Part shown: in pieces, positions 1 through 8,731 of the stretch
Position numbering within the stretch: the stretch's first letter is position 1
Layout of the letters: each line of letters starts with the position of its first letter
Assembly (NCBI GenBank): GCA_030524175.1
Contig: JAUNHC010000024.1
Span: 19,302 to 83,301, forward strand
Direction of reading: 5' to 3'
DNA from: Eubacteriales bacterium
GTDB lineage: Bacteria > Bacillota > Clostridia > Lachnospirales > Lachnospiraceae
Length of the DNA: 64,000 bases
Notes under the pieces: model-generated
What the model was told of the DNA's origin: nothing
Database searches by the model: none
The model's input: only the letters and a program-made list of their open reading frames with translations
Position numbers and translations under genes: made by a program

Positions 1-405
1 GGGAATATCATTAATAACAGTTGCTTCTTCGTATTGCCCGGCATATCCTGTATAGTTCGTGTATACATGCCCATCCAATGTAATAAAGTAAGTCCAAACA
101 ATATCGGAAGTTTCTGCATACTCCTTAAGGATCTGTATAATATCCTCATCTGTTTGGATCTTTGCATGACTTATTACTTGTGCTGTAGACGCAGTTATAT
201 ATTTTAAATGATCCATTTCATTCTGGATGGCTTCGGTACTGCTATCTTGAAGTGCTTCTATTTGGGAAAGCATATCCTCTTCCATATATAGGTTAACTTG
301 TTTCCGAAAATCAAGGAAGCAAAACATAATTAATACGATTGCTGCCACAGTCGTACATGTTACTATTTTAGATTTTTTAAATACAATACATAATCTCTTC
401 AGAAT
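1..405 (-). CDS. Membrane-anchored sensor protein, N-terminal part (runs off the window)
   Basis: The reading frame is open from position 405 to the left window edge (135 codons) and has no ATG before codon 27. The first in-frame codon at good distance from the strong Shine-Dalgarno AAGGAGGG (413-420) is ATT at 403-405, followed by CTG, so initiation is probably non-canonical. A promoter lies just upstream. The product starts with a short basic stretch and one membrane segment (about residues 14-30). A polar extracellular region follows, resembling the sensor part of a histidine kinase or GGDEF protein, with a SDIVWTYFITLDGHVYTN stretch that looks like a Cache/PAS-type fold. The output domain is outside the window, so the class is not known. 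Confidence 0.6.
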   Translation of the reverse strand, partial: MLKRLCIVFKKSKIVTCTTVAAIVLIMFCFLDFRKQVNLYMEEDMLSQIEALQDSSTEAIQNEMDHLKYITASTAQVISHAKIQTDEDIIQILKEYAETSDIVWTYFITLDGHVYTNYTGYAGQYEEATVINDIP

Positions 406-780
406 GGCGGTTCCCTCCTTCGTGATTAGATGTTGCTTTATTATATCACAAGACTGTATGTACTGTACAAAGGAAAAACAGTCCCGGCAGGCTTTATTTT
501 TCTTGTTCAGGCTTTCACTTCAATATTAAGAAATCAAGACTGCTGATTATGTAGTGATTTTATAAAGTTTAATAATTTTCTTATAACAAAAACATATTTG
601 TCAACACGAAATATTCCTGTGTTTCAAAAATTTATCAGTTTCAAACTTGTGCACTTTGTGTGCCAATTTACAACTGCCAAGCAGCTTTTCTCTGAATATT
701 GTGTGCGTCCCCCCGGAGAGTTTTTATATCATAGCAAATTAATAACTTTCCTGTTAGAAAACATTGGAGTACTTTCCTAT
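406..780. other. Intergenic stretch without a recognisable gene
   Basis: Apart from the promoter at its left end I see no convincing gene here. It is AT-rich and lies between the 3' end of proS and the start of the partial sensor gene. A plus-strand frame from 598 has no Shine-Dalgarno and runs into proS antisense. Confidence 0.5.
440..470 (-). promoter_or_regulatory. Probable sigma-A promoter of the partial sensor gene
   Basis: On the minus strand a perfect TATAAT (440-445) is preceded by TTGTAC (465-470) with a 19-nt spacer. This gives a short leader before the Shine-Dalgarno of the sensor gene and supports a start near position 405. The spacer is longer than the ideal 17. Confidence 0.45.
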
Positions 781-823
781 GAAAATAAACGCAAAACGGG
801 TACCTGCATTAAGCAAGTACCCG
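781..823 (-). terminator. Intrinsic terminator of proS
   Basis: An 11-bp stem (797-807 with 813-823, loop of 5 nt, one GT wobble) starts 9 nt after the proS stop codon. On the minus strand it is followed by TTTTGCGTTTATTTTC. This is a clear rho-independent terminator. Confidence 0.85.
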
Positions 824-831
824 CGTATGAT

Positions 832-2271
832 TTAATATGCTCTGCCCCAATATACCATTTTCTTCGCCGGTTTGCCGCAGCACACACAATTCTCGCTTAT
901 CTGCTCCTGCTCAAAGGGGATACATCTGGAAGTAGCCTGTACATCTTCTTTGATCTTGTCCTCGCACTCCTGGCATCCGCACCACATAGCCTTGACAAAA
1001 CCAGGCTTATTATTAATGATATCCTTAAACTCTTCATAATTTCCAGCCACATAGGTGTGTGCATCCCTGTGTGCCCTGGCACGCTCAAGCATATCCTTCT
1101 GCATGGTATCTAGGATTTCCTGAACCTTGGCAGTAATGTCTTCAAATTTCACAGTATATTTCTCTCTTGTGTCACGGCGGCAAATTACAGCCTGTCCGTT
1201 CTCGATATCCTTAGGTCCGCACTCGATGCGCACCGGAATACCGCGCATTTCCTGCTCTGCAAACTTGAATCCCGGACTCTTGTCTGTATCGTCCACTTTC
1301 ACACGGATTCCTGCTGCTTTAAGCTGGGCAAAGAGCTCATCTGCTTTTTCCAGAACTCCTTCTTTTCTCTGCTGGATAGGAATGATAACAGCCTGTACAG
1401 GTGCAATTCTCGGGGGCAGAACAAGACCGCTGTTGTCTCCGTGTACCATGATAATGGCTCCGATCATTCGGGTAGTCATACCCCATGAAGTCTGATGTAC
1501 ATACTGGAGTTTATTTTCCTTATCTGTATACTGGATTCCGAAAGCCTTTGCAAAGCCGTCACCGAAATTATGGCTGGTGCCTGACTGCAGAGCCTTTCCG
1601 TCATGCATAAGAGACTCGATTGTGTAGGTGGCTTCTGCACCTGCAAATTTCTCTTTGTCGGTTTTCTGTCCTTTGATCACAGGAATAGCCAATGTCTCCT
1701 CACAGAAATCAGCATAAACATTCAGCATCTGGATTGTTCTCTCCTCTGCCTCCTCTGCCGTAGCATGTGCGGTATGGCCCTCCTGCCACAAGAATTCACG
1801 GGAACGCAGGAACGGACGGGTCGTCTTCTCCCATCGTACCACAGAACACCACTGATTATAAACCTTAGGCAGATCCCTGTGTGACTGGATTTCTTTCGCA
1901 TAGAAATCACAGAATAAAGTCTCTGAGGTAGGACGGACACAAAGTCTCTCCTGAAGGGGATCAAGTCCTCCGTGTGTCACCCATGCAACCTCAGGCGCAA
2001 ACCCTTCCACATGGTCTTTTTCCTTTTCCAAAAGAGATTCCGGGATAAACAGAGGCATATATACGTTTTCTACGCCTGTCTCCTTAAACCTTCTGTCCAG
2101 TTCGTTCTGAATGTTCTCCCAAATTGCATAACCTGCCGGCTTGATGACCATGCATCCCTTTACACTGGTGTAATCACAAAGCTCTGCTTTTTTCACCACG
2201 TCTGTATACCACTGAGCGAAATCTTCTTCCATAGAAGTGATGGCTTCAACCAGTTTCTTTTCTTTTGCCAT
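832..2271 (-). CDS. proS: Prolyl-tRNA synthetase (eukaryote/archaeal-type, class II)
   Basis: This cytoplasmic enzyme charges tRNA-Pro with proline using ATP. The 479 residues fit the short eukaryote/archaeal-like form found in many Clostridia, without the inserted editing domain of the E. coli form. Visible elements are the class II core with [12 protein letters not shown], the motif 2 region [17 protein letters not shown], an anticodon-binding domain (about 290-390), and a C-terminal zinc-type domain with WCGCQEC and CVCCGK that ends in a tyrosine (WGRAY). The start ATG follows an AGGAGAG site. Expression is controlled by a T-box leader with its own promoter, and a terminator lies directly downstream, so the gene is monocistronic. 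Confidence 0.97.
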   Translation of the reverse strand: MAKEKKLVEAITSMEEDFAQWYTDVVKKAELCDYTSVKGCMVIKPAGYAIWENIQNELDRRFKETGVENVYMPLFIPESLLEKEKDHVEGFAPEVAWVTHGGLDPLQERLCVRPTSETLFCDFYAKEIQSHRDLPKVYNQWCSVVRWEKTTRPFLRSREFLWQEGHTAHATAEEAEERTIQMLNVYADFCEETLAIPVIKGQKTDKEKFAGAEATYTIESLMHDGKALQSGTSHNFGDGFAKAFGIQYTDKENKLQYVHQTSWGMTTRMIGAIIMVHGDNSGLVLPPRIAPVQAVIIPIQQRKEGVLEKADELFAQLKAAGIRVKVDDTDKSPGFKFAEQEMRGIPVRIECGPKDIENGQAVICRRDTREKYTVKFEDITAKVQEILDTMQKDMLERARAHRDAHTYVAGNYEEFKDIINNKPGFVKAMWCGCQECEDKIKEDVQATSRCIPFEQEQISENCVCCGKPAKKMVYWGRAY

Positions 2272-2317
2272 GATTTGTTCTCTCCTTTTATGTGATTATT
2301 TGTATGCCGGGATAAGA

Positions 2318-2622
2318 AGACAGAAACTAAAAAAAGCCCTCAAATCCCTCACAAGGGACCGAAAAGCTTCGGCGGTACCACCCTAATTAGCAGCTCATCT
2401 ATGATATTCAAATCAAGCTCACTGCTCTCTTCATTTCCCATAACGCTGGAATAACGCCGTACTTCAATTGCACGGGGCTCCGAGGCCGGTTCCACGATTC
2501 ACGCACAGAATCCTCACACCACTGTCCAAAGCCGCTCTGTCGCAGCTTCAAAACCGGGACTCCTCTCTGAGATTGCTCCTCATGTACTATTCTCATCATC
2601 GCCGTAATGCCATATTGCATTT
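2318..2622 (-). promoter_or_regulatory. T-box leader (tRNA-Pro-sensing) of proS
   Basis: The roughly 300-nt leader between a strong promoter and proS holds the canonical T-box AGGGTGGTACCGCC (2371-2384, minus strand), which pairs with the uncharged tRNA acceptor end. Next come a CCGAAGCTTTTCGG hairpin, a second hairpin with TCCCT/AGGGA arms, and a run of seven T (2329-2335), which together form the terminator. Stem I features AGTA and AGAGAGG are present upstream. Uncharged tRNA-Pro should favour readthrough. I could not fix the specifier codon with certainty; proline specificity is inferred from the gene downstream. Confidence 0.93.
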
Positions 2623-2628
2623 CCATTT

Positions 2629-2657
2629 ATTCTAGTCGATATTCCTGCCAGTGTCAA
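2629..2657 (-). promoter_or_regulatory. Sigma-A promoter of the proS T-box transcript
   Basis: On the minus strand TTGACA (2652-2657) and TAGAAT (2629-2634) are separated by exactly 17 nt. Transcription would start near 2622, at the head of the T-box leader. Confidence 0.85.
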
Positions 2658-2731
2658 GATGCAGAAGGGAATTTCTCTCCTGATTATACAGAAGAGAATT
2701 TTTTATCCTGATTTTCACACAAATGTATTGC

Positions 2732-2763
2732 CAGGAAAGGAACGTATAAACGTTCCCTTCCTG
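2732..2763 (-). terminator. Hairpin after the Rpn-like gene
   Basis: A 14-bp near-perfect stem with a 4-nt loop starts about 15 nt after the stop codon of the Rpn-like gene. The following minus-strand sequence is only weakly T-rich, so it may be a weak terminator or an RNA 3'-end stabiliser. Confidence 0.5.
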
Positions 2764-2777
2764 ACCCACAATTCATT

Positions 2778-3788
2778 TTAATTTACATTTGCCAGATACT
2801 GATTCCGATAGTTTTCCGCCTCATCCTGAGAAAGGTGGAACTTCTGTTCAACTTTGCTCAGAATTTCCATTAAGGGAAGTCCTGTTTCCATACAAAGTTC
2901 TATTACATTTTTAATTGCTTCTGATCTTGCTTCTGCACGTGCCTCTGCTCTTCCTTCTTCTTTGCCTTCTTCTTTGTAAAGAAGCATTGCACCATCCCAT
3001 GCCTCACACATTTCCTTCACCTCCATTGTACCATCATCCATAATGTCATACTGATCCAGGAGGACTGCCAGAAATCTTCTTGTCTCCAGACTCAGCTCCC
3101 AGATTTTATCTTTCCGTTGTTCTATGTACTTTTTCAGTTCTTCCCTGTTCCTGCTGAAGCTCATCACCTCAAATATATCCTTCCATTCTGTCCTGAACAA
3201 TCGGGGATCCTGATTATGGATATCAACGATCAGAATCTTATATTCCGGCAGAAGTTTTATATACTCCTTCAGATTCTCAGGAATATCCATCATCTCCAAC
3301 AATGAATGCTTACTTAGCCATTGCTTCTCTCCCAAATACAAAACTACATGCAAAACAGGTATCAGCGGTTTACGGGATTTGCTGTATTCTTTTCCTTCTT
3401 TGTATTTTATCTGATCCGAATATTCGATTGCATCATATGCAAAGTTCCTTACCGGCATAACATAATCCGGCTGAGCCTGCCCTTCACAGGCCAGGTAAAA
3501 TCTTAACTCAGGTTTATCGTGAAGCATAAGCATGTCACGTTCCCGTTCAAAGTAACCCGCTGTATCCGAACTATTCCTCTTCTGTATATTTGTTATCTTC
3601 GTTTCTCCGTAAATACCTCTTAATACTGCTTTTCTTCTGGGAGCTCTTTTAAGGAATTCAGCCTGTACAATCTGTCTGCCGCCGAAAACAGTCCCATTCA
3701 TTAAATCTGCATAACGCAGACAGTCCTCAAGGTATTCCTTCAAAACCTGGTCCTTAATCCCCAAATTCTCTTGACCGCCTTTCTTCAT
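2778..3788 (-). CDS. Rpn-like PD-(D/E)XK nuclease family protein (often annotated as transposase)
   Basis: The 336-residue protein matches the Rpn/YhgA-like family common in many copies in Lachnospiraceae. Family features are LRYADLMNGTVFGG near the N-terminus, the core PDYVMPVRNFAYDAIEYSDQ (about 110-130), LIPVLHVVLYLG, and a C-terminal charged tail with a GKEEGRAEARAEARSEA repeat. E. coli Rpn proteins promote RecA-independent recombination as DNA endonucleases; the role here is inferred from family. The start ATG has a poor Shine-Dalgarno. A promoter (3938-3966) gives a leader of about 140 nt. The repeated Glu/Arg/Ala tail is low-complexity and varies in length among relatives. Confidence 0.8.
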   Translation of the reverse strand: MKKGGQENLGIKDQVLKEYLEDCLRYADLMNGTVFGGRQIVQAEFLKRAPRRKAVLRGIYGETKITNIQKRNSSDTAGYFERERDMLMLHDKPELRFYLACEGQAQPDYVMPVRNFAYDAIEYSDQIKYKEGKEYSKSRKPLIPVLHVVLYLGEKQWLSKHSLLEMMDIPENLKEYIKLLPEYKILIVDIHNQDPRLFRTEWKDIFEVMSFSRNREELKKYIEQRKDKIWELSLETRRFLAVLLDQYDIMDDGTMEVKEMCEAWDGAMLLYKEEGKEEGRAEARAEARSEAIKNVIELCMETGLPLMEILSKVEQKFHLSQDEAENYRNQYLANVN

Positions 3789-3937
3789 ATGATAATTGTT
3801 AAACTCACAGGATTTCCGCGCCGAACGGCAGAATTAATAAGATTTCCTGAAATGTATATCAAGCTTACCATAGAACAGTACGGGCTTCAATACTTTTTAT
3901 TCAATTTATATTTTTTTAAGAATCTGAGGCTGATTTT

Positions 3938-3966
3938 ATTATATCATTCCTTCGCAAAGAACGCAA
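3938..3966 (-). promoter_or_regulatory. Probable promoter of the Rpn-like gene
   Basis: On the minus strand TTGCGT (3961-3966), a 17-nt spacer and TATAAT (3938-3943) are present. The rest of the 3789-4091 gap shows no gene. Confidence 0.5.
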
Positions 3967-4091
3967 TGGGCTAATTGATATAATATGGGTGTTAATGTTC
4001 CCATCAAATACCTGGATTCAATAGAGATATATGCTAAAAACAGGGAATGGATTTCAGAAAGTTATGGAAGGGGAAGGAGAAGGGAAACCGA

Positions 4092-4120
4092 TTTACTTTC
4101 CCTCCCCCCTATGCTATTAT
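4092..4120 (+). promoter_or_regulatory. Probable promoter of the DUF4825-type gene
   Basis: TTTACT (4092-4097), a 17-nt spacer rich in C/T, and TATTAT (4115-4120) lie about 55 nt before the start codon. Confidence 0.5.
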
Positions 4121-4176
4121 GAAGTTAACAACCCCAAGACAATTGTTTCCGTCAAAGCAAACAAGGGAGGAATTTT

Positions 4177-4878
4177 ATGAAGAAAATGCCCATGGTTCAC
4201 CAGTCTGTTCTGCATATGCATCAAAGCAAAAAGTGTATCCTTATAATTTTAGCAATCCTCTGCATGTCTGGATTCTGCACCAGTATTATTTATGCTCAAT
4301 CTAAAGAAAAAACGGATATTCCTGCTTCTTCCGGCGCTTCTGCCAAGATGGAAGCTGCCTTCAATACCCTGGATGCTGACACTTTGTACGATCTGCGTAC
4401 CCCTTATGTGGGGGATGCATCCGCAGTCGGTAAGCTTCTGTATGCACTGAGTGATCTTCTTCCCAGCGGGGCCTACAAGATTGAGCTTGATACAGAGGAT
4501 ACTCCTTATGTCCTGCGTCTGGCATATGAGGAAGAACCCACTGAAGGAGAAGACGAGACTTCACATAGAATGAATGTTGCCGGCACACTGCTGCTGGCAC
4601 TGATTGATAATCTTGATGAGGTACAGTGGACATTTCCCACTCATATAGACGGAGAAGAGGTTTTCTATACAGGTTATTGGAATCTTAGCAGTGTTTCAGA
4701 CAACTACTCCTGCACCCCTGAGGAAGTAAAAGATTTTGGAATTTCAGAAGAAAATCTCCAGACATTGCTAGATAAATTCTCTCAGTCCATCTCTGTCATC
4801 GGCGGCGCAGACGGACCTACCTCCATATCCATTGGCCTTCCGGCCTCAAAAGAGAAGGATAGTCCGGCCCATGACTAA
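4177..4878 (+). CDS. Secreted or membrane-anchored DUF4825-like protein with a C-terminal GGADGPTSI motif
   Basis: The 233-residue protein starts at an ATG 6 nt after AGGGAGG. It has a hydrophobic segment (about 20-40: CILIILAILCMSGFC) that is a signal peptide or anchor. A domain opening with TLYDLRTPYVGDASAVGKLL (about 67-165) resembles DUF4825, seen in Firmicutes exported proteins. Near the C-terminus SISVIGGADGPTSISIG repeats a signature of the beta subunit of sodium-pumping decarboxylases (OadB/GcdB), although there is no transporter here. The function is unknown. It is a single gene with its own promoter and terminator, on the opposite strand to its neighbours. Confidence 0.75.
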   Translation: MKKMPMVHQSVLHMHQSKKCILIILAILCMSGFCTSIIYAQSKEKTDIPASSGASAKMEAAFNTLDADTLYDLRTPYVGDASAVGKLLYALSDLLPSGAYKIELDTEDTPYVLRLAYEEEPTEGEDETSHRMNVAGTLLLALIDNLDEVQWTFPTHIDGEEVFYTGYWNLSSVSDNYSCTPEEVKDFGISEENLQTLLDKFSQSISVIGGADGPTSISIGLPASKEKDSPAHD

Positions 4879-4885
4879 ACCAAAA

Positions 4886-4951
4886 TCAGGACGGCCAGAA
4901 GGTTTCCTGATTCACCGGATTCCTATACTGCGCCGTCCTGAAATTAATTTT
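4886..4951 (+). terminator. Long-loop terminator, possibly bidirectional
   Basis: A perfect 10-bp stem (4886-4895 with 4932-4941) encloses a 36-nt loop and is followed on the plus strand by AATTAATTTTTC. On the minus strand the other side gives GATTTTGGTTT. It lies directly after the plus-strand gene and downstream of the convergent deaminase gene. Confidence 0.6.
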
Positions 4952-4966
4952 TCAACGTTTCCGAAC

Positions 4967-4991
4967 GGACTGTGCAATAAATGCACAGTCC
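4967..4991 (-). terminator. Hairpin after the dCMP deaminase gene
   Basis: A perfect 10-bp stem (GGACTGTGCA and its complement) has a 5-nt loop and lies 22 nt after the deaminase stop codon. The T-tract is weak, so it probably works with the hairpin at 4886-4941. Confidence 0.5.
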
Positions 4992-5013
4992 TGTAATGAA
5001 CAGTTACAATTTG

Positions 5014-5508
5014 TCATACTTTAAAGGAAATCTCCCTACCGGTACGGCTGTATCTGTAGTACCGTACACCTGCCGCATCCAGCATACGCTTGGATGCAAT
5101 CACTGATGGAGTATCCGCATATTTGTCTGAATCATATACAACAGTTTTGATGCCCGACTGGATAATTGCCTTGGCACATTCATTGCAGGGAAACAGGGAC
5201 ACATAAAGCTTTGCCCCTTCCAGGCTTCCTCCTCTGTAATTAAGGATGGCGTTTAGCTCACTGTGGGTGACATACAGATATTTTGTATACAGAGGGTCCC
5301 CTTCTCTTGCCCAGGGGAAATCGTTATCGGAACAGCCAATGGGAAAACCATTGTAGCCCATGGACAAAATTTTATTGTCCTCACTTACAATGCAGGCCCC
5401 AACCTGAGAATTTGGGTCTTTAGAACGCATCCCGGAGAGAATTGCAACCCCCATAAAATACTCGTCCCATGATAAATGGTCCATACGTTTCTGATTTTGA
5501 TTTTCCAT
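5014..5508 (-). CDS. Deoxycytidylate (dCMP) deaminase family protein
   Basis: This zinc enzyme converts dCMP to dUMP for dTMP synthesis. The 164 residues carry the zinc and catalytic signatures HSELNAIL (H-x-E; about 85-92) and PCNEC (about 108-112), plus the SKDPNSQVGACIV and MGYNGFPIGC elements typical of ComEB/dCMP deaminases. The start ATG is preceded by an AGGAGG-type site (minus strand, 5514-5521). It is the last gene of a minus-strand series with rpiB and Sua5; the gap to rpiB is 77 nt. A late-competence ComEB role is a homology note only; nothing in the context shows competence genes. Confidence 0.92.
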   Translation of the reverse strand: MENQNQKRMDHLSWDEYFMGVAILSGMRSKDPNSQVGACIVSEDNKILSMGYNGFPIGCSDNDFPWAREGDPLYTKYLYVTHSELNAILNYRGGSLEGAKLYVSLFPCNECAKAIIQSGIKTVVYDSDKYADTPSVIASKRMLDAAGVRYYRYSRTGREISFKV

Positions 5509-5585
5509 ATCTTAACCTCCTGTCTTCCCGCATAAAATCCGGCCGCTGCCTTATCACAGAGTACATGATAGACCCCAGCAATTAT

Positions 5586-6017
5586 TTACTCCGTCTCAAT
5601 CTGGGCAATTCTGTTTTTGTGCCGTTCCTCTCCTGAAAATTCCGTATTCAGGAAAGTATCCACGATCTTAACCGCCAGCCCGGCTCCCACAACACGGCCG
5701 CCCATAGCCAGCACATTAGCGTCATTATGAAGCCGGGTTGCCTCTGCAGAAAAACAGTCGGAACAAAGTGCCGCCCGGATTCCCGGGAATTTATTTGCAG
5801 TAATGGAAATCCCAATGCCTGTGCCGCAGATAAGAATTCCCTTTTCACATTCCCCATCCAGAATGGCATGTGCCACTCTTTTGGCATAGATGGGATAATC
5901 TGTGGCTTCCATACTGTCACATCCAAAATCTTTATAGGCAATGTGGCTGTCATCCAAATACTTCTTAATCTCCTGTTTCAGCTCATAGCCGCCGTGGTCA
6001 CATCCTAAAGCTATCAT
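5586..6017 (-). CDS. rpiB: Ribose-5-phosphate isomerase B
   Basis: It interconverts ribulose 5-phosphate and ribose 5-phosphate in the pentose phosphate pathway. The 143-residue protein has the LacA/RpiB opening MIALGCDHGGYELK, the active-site cysteine in GILICGTGIGIS and the LHNDANVLAMGGRVVG loop. Its ATG overlaps the stop of the upstream Sua5 gene as TAATG, indicating translational coupling. Paralogues of this family act on allose or galactose 6-phosphates, but the length and motifs fit RpiB best. Confidence 0.95.
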   Translation of the reverse strand: MIALGCDHGGYELKQEIKKYLDDSHIAYKDFGCDSMEATDYPIYAKRVAHAILDGECEKGILICGTGIGISITANKFPGIRAALCSDCFSAEATRLHNDANVLAMGGRVVGAGLAVKIVDTFLNTEFSGEERHKNRIAQIETE

Positions 6018-7078
6018 TACTGTTCCTCCTGTACTTTTATGATTTTATGCCCTGCGGCCTTTAGCAGACGGTTCATGATCGCCTGCCCCATCCGAGGGGT
6101 ATAGAACGCTTCTGAATAAATAGCGCTTACTTTACATTGGTCAAACTCTCTGAGCACCTCGTAGAGATGATGGGCAATGGTCTCTTCTTCCTGCCGGCTG
6201 CCAATACTTTTCACTACACCTATGGGATATCTGTCCATTGTCTCGTCTGTGGCAATAATTCCAACCTGCCCTCCCGCAGCCTCTGCCCGGGCGGCAAAAG
6301 AATTGATCATCTCCACCACAGAATCAATAGGACCTTCCACAATTGACAGATCTGCCTTCGGTGCATAATGCCGGTACTTCATTCCCGGTGCTTTAGGCCG
6401 GACTTTGCTGTCTGCCTTAAGCAGTCCCTGGTCCATGCGGACCTCGCCTAAGGTTTCCTTAAGCATATCAAGGGAAATATATCCTGGTCTCAGAACCACA
6501 GGCACCGCCTCAGTAAAATCCACAATGGTAGATTCCAGGCCGATCCCTACCTGCCCGCCGTCAATTATCATATCAATAGCATCTCCCAGGTCTTCCTCCA
6601 CATGCTGTGCCGTGGTAGGGCTTGGCCTGCCGGAAGTATTGGCGCTGGGAGCTGCCACAAAACCTCCTGCCGCTTTGATCAAAGCCTGGGCCACAGGATC
6701 GCTTGGAAACCTTACTGCCACGCTGTCCAGACCACCGGTTGTCTCCTTGGGCACAATTTCAGATTTAGGCAGAATCATAGTCAGCGGTCCCGGCCAGAAC
6801 TTATCAGCCAGAATCCTGGCCCCCTCCGGCACCTCCGATACGATCAGGGAAAGCTTGTCTATATCTGCAATATGCACGATCAGCGGATTATCAGAGGGTC
6901 TGCCCTTTGCCGCATAGATCTTTATGGAGGCTCTGGAATCCAGCGCATTTCCGCCAAGCCCATACACCGTCTCCGTGGGAAAAGCTACAAGCCCGCCTTC
7001 CTTCAGAATTCTTCCGGCTCTCAAAAGTGCCTCCTCATCCAATCTATCTGCTGACATGGATACAATTTCTGCTCTCAT
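6017..7078 (-). CDS. sua5: L-threonylcarbamoyladenylate synthase (Sua5/YwlC family)
   Basis: The protein makes threonylcarbamoyl-AMP from threonine, bicarbonate and ATP, the first step of the t6A37 tRNA modification. It has the YrdC domain (about 15-205) with GGLVAFPTETVYGLGGNA, KGRPSDNPLIVHI, WPGPLTMIL and PSANTSGRPSPT. A Sua5 C-terminal domain (about 225-350) is also present, including the linker PKAPGMKYRHYAP that closes the active site. I chose the ATG at 7078 because AGG lies 6 nt upstream; an in-frame ATG two codons earlier is possible. The gene is joined to rpiB by a TAATG overlap. Confidence 0.93.
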   Translation of the reverse strand: MRAEIVSMSADRLDEEALLRAGRILKEGGLVAFPTETVYGLGGNALDSRASIKIYAAKGRPSDNPLIVHIADIDKLSLIVSEVPEGARILADKFWPGPLTMILPKSEIVPKETTGGLDSVAVRFPSDPVAQALIKAAGGFVAAPSANTSGRPSPTTAQHVEEDLGDAIDMIIDGGQVGIGLESTIVDFTEAVPVVLRPGYISLDMLKETLGEVRMDQGLLKADSKVRPKAPGMKYRHYAPKADLSIVEGPIDSVVEMINSFAARAEAAGGQVGIIATDETMDRYPIGVVKSIGSRQEEETIAHHLYEVLREFDQCKVSAIYSEAFYTPRMGQAIMNRLLKAAGHKIIKVQEEQ

Positions 7079-7154
7079 TCCCATCCTGCTTTCTCATATG
7101 TTCTCTTACAATATTGTACACGATTTCTATCTTTTTGTCTCTAAAAAAATTCTC

Positions 7155-8609
7155 TCAATAGCTCATCAGTTCCTTACGCTTGATCTTACCGTTAAAAGTC
7201 CTAGGGATCTTGTCAATCGCCACAATATGCTTAGGCACCTTATAAGCCTCAAGTTTTCCAGATAAAAAGACGCTTAATTCTCCTTTATCCACCTCATTCT
7301 CCGAAACAATAAAAAGCCTTGGGACCTGCCCCTGTATTTTGTCCTCAGCAGGAACACAGGCGCACTCCGCAATTCCGGGGAACTTTAACGCTGCTTCTTC
7401 TACTTCCTCCGGTGAAACCTTATTTCCTCCTACATTGATCACATCCCCTTTTCTTCCCAGGAGATACACATAACCATCCTCCATGTAGGCAATATCATTG
7501 GTATAAATGTAAGGACCGCTCATGACCTTGGCTGTCTCTTCTTCATCCTGATAATATCCAAGCATGTTCATACCACCCTTGATAGCCAAAAGCCCCGGGT
7601 TCTCCCGGTCAGTTTTGCCCACAGGCCTTCTCTGGTCATCTACCAGAAGAAATTCAGCATTAACAGCCGATCTTCCGATGCACCCTGTCATTCCCTTATC
7701 CTTGTTGAAATCAAGAATACAGCAGCAGCCGCTCTCTGTACTTCCATAAAAATTGTAAAGTCTTGTATCCGGCAAAAGTCTGCACAGAGTCTCCTTGTCC
7801 TCCTCAGGAAGAGGAGCTGCGCCAAGCTGTACATAGTCAAGCTGATCTCTATAATCCCCCAGCTTATCCTTGGACAGCTTAAAAATTATAGATAAAGAAG
7901 AGGGTACCAAATCCAGGGCTGTCACAGGATATTCATCAAGATACTTGAAAAACTTCTTGATATTGAGAATCCCATCCATGAGAATCACACTGCTGCCATT
8001 GAACATATTACCGTAATAACGGCGAAGCCCGTGGGAATGGTTTAAGGGCACCGGAATGATCTCTAGATTGTCAGATCCCATCTCAACCCCAAATTTTACA
8101 TTTTCTGCCAAGGCTATATCATTTCCATGGGTAAGTCTGATACCTTTCGGTTTGCCGGTGGTACCTGTGCTGAAGAGAATTTCCGCCTCCTGCGCTCTGG
8201 ACGGAAAATCATAATGCTCTATAGGCTCTGCCTGACTGCACATCTTGTCAAGATCCTTCAGTCCTATCACCGGAATATCACACACAAGATCCTGATCTGT
8301 AATGATCAGTCTGGCATTCGTCTGCACGGCAATATCAAGAATCCGCCCGGGAACACATTTCCGTTCCAGCGGAACGAAAATCCCCTGCAAGAGCTGAAGT
8401 CCCATCTCACAGGCCAGATAAACCACACTCTGGGATGCTTCCACAACCACACACTCACCGCTCTTAGCATATGTACCAAGCACTGAGGCCATCCTTCTTA
8501 TATAATCCCAATATTCCCCGTAGGTTTTTTCAACCTTACCGTCGAGAATGCACCTTTTCTCAGGCTGACTCGCGGCATACCGGGATATACATTCTACAAT
8601 CGAATCCAT
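7155..8609 (-). CDS. AMP-forming acyl-CoA synthetase/ligase-like enzyme
   Basis: This is a 484-residue member of the ANL superfamily, which activates carboxylic acids as acyl-adenylates. Diagnostic motifs are the phosphate loop LFSTGTTGKPKG, LYNFYGSTESG, the hinge region YLLGRKGDVINVGGNKVSPEE and the C-terminal lysine motif PRTFNGKIKRKEL. I took the ATG at 8609, 6 nt after TGGAGGA; the frame extends 29 codons further upstream without a comparable site. The acid substrate cannot be read from the sequence. The gene follows the SLC13 permease on the same strand by 122 nt, so the permease may import the acid that this ligase activates. That link is inference. Confidence 0.85.
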   Translation of the reverse strand: MDSIVECISRYAASQPEKRCILDGKVEKTYGEYWDYIRRMASVLGTYAKSGECVVVEASQSVVYLACEMGLQLLQGIFVPLERKCVPGRILDIAVQTNARLIITDQDLVCDIPVIGLKDLDKMCSQAEPIEHYDFPSRAQEAEILFSTGTTGKPKGIRLTHGNDIALAENVKFGVEMGSDNLEIIPVPLNHSHGLRRYYGNMFNGSSVILMDGILNIKKFFKYLDEYPVTALDLVPSSLSIIFKLSKDKLGDYRDQLDYVQLGAAPLPEEDKETLCRLLPDTRLYNFYGSTESGCCCILDFNKDKGMTGCIGRSAVNAEFLLVDDQRRPVGKTDRENPGLLAIKGGMNMLGYYQDEEETAKVMSGPYIYTNDIAYMEDGYVYLLGRKGDVINVGGNKVSPEEVEEAALKFPGIAECACVPAEDKIQGQVPRLFIVSENEVDKGELSVFLSGKLEAYKVPKHIVAIDKIPRTFNGKIKRKELMSY

Positions 8610-8731
8610 AATTCCTCCATTTTCCAAGTGCTTCACTGCACAGACAGGATACTGTTTACTCTGTAACCAGCAACCAGACCGGCAGCTTACTTTCATGACT
8701 GGTTATGCCTGCGTCTGCAGACATGTCCGTT

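Noticed and set aside
2408-2626. Minus-strand 72-residue frame in the proS leader
   Set aside because: It lies entirely inside the T-box leader, whose conserved RNA motifs explain the sequence.
2778-3788. Complete transposon
   Set aside because: The Rpn-like gene is often labelled transposase, but no terminal inverted repeats or target duplications are visible around it.
4047-4304. Plus-strand 85-residue frame overlapping the DUF4825-like gene
   Set aside because: It has no Shine-Dalgarno and overlaps the promoter and start of a clear gene in another frame.
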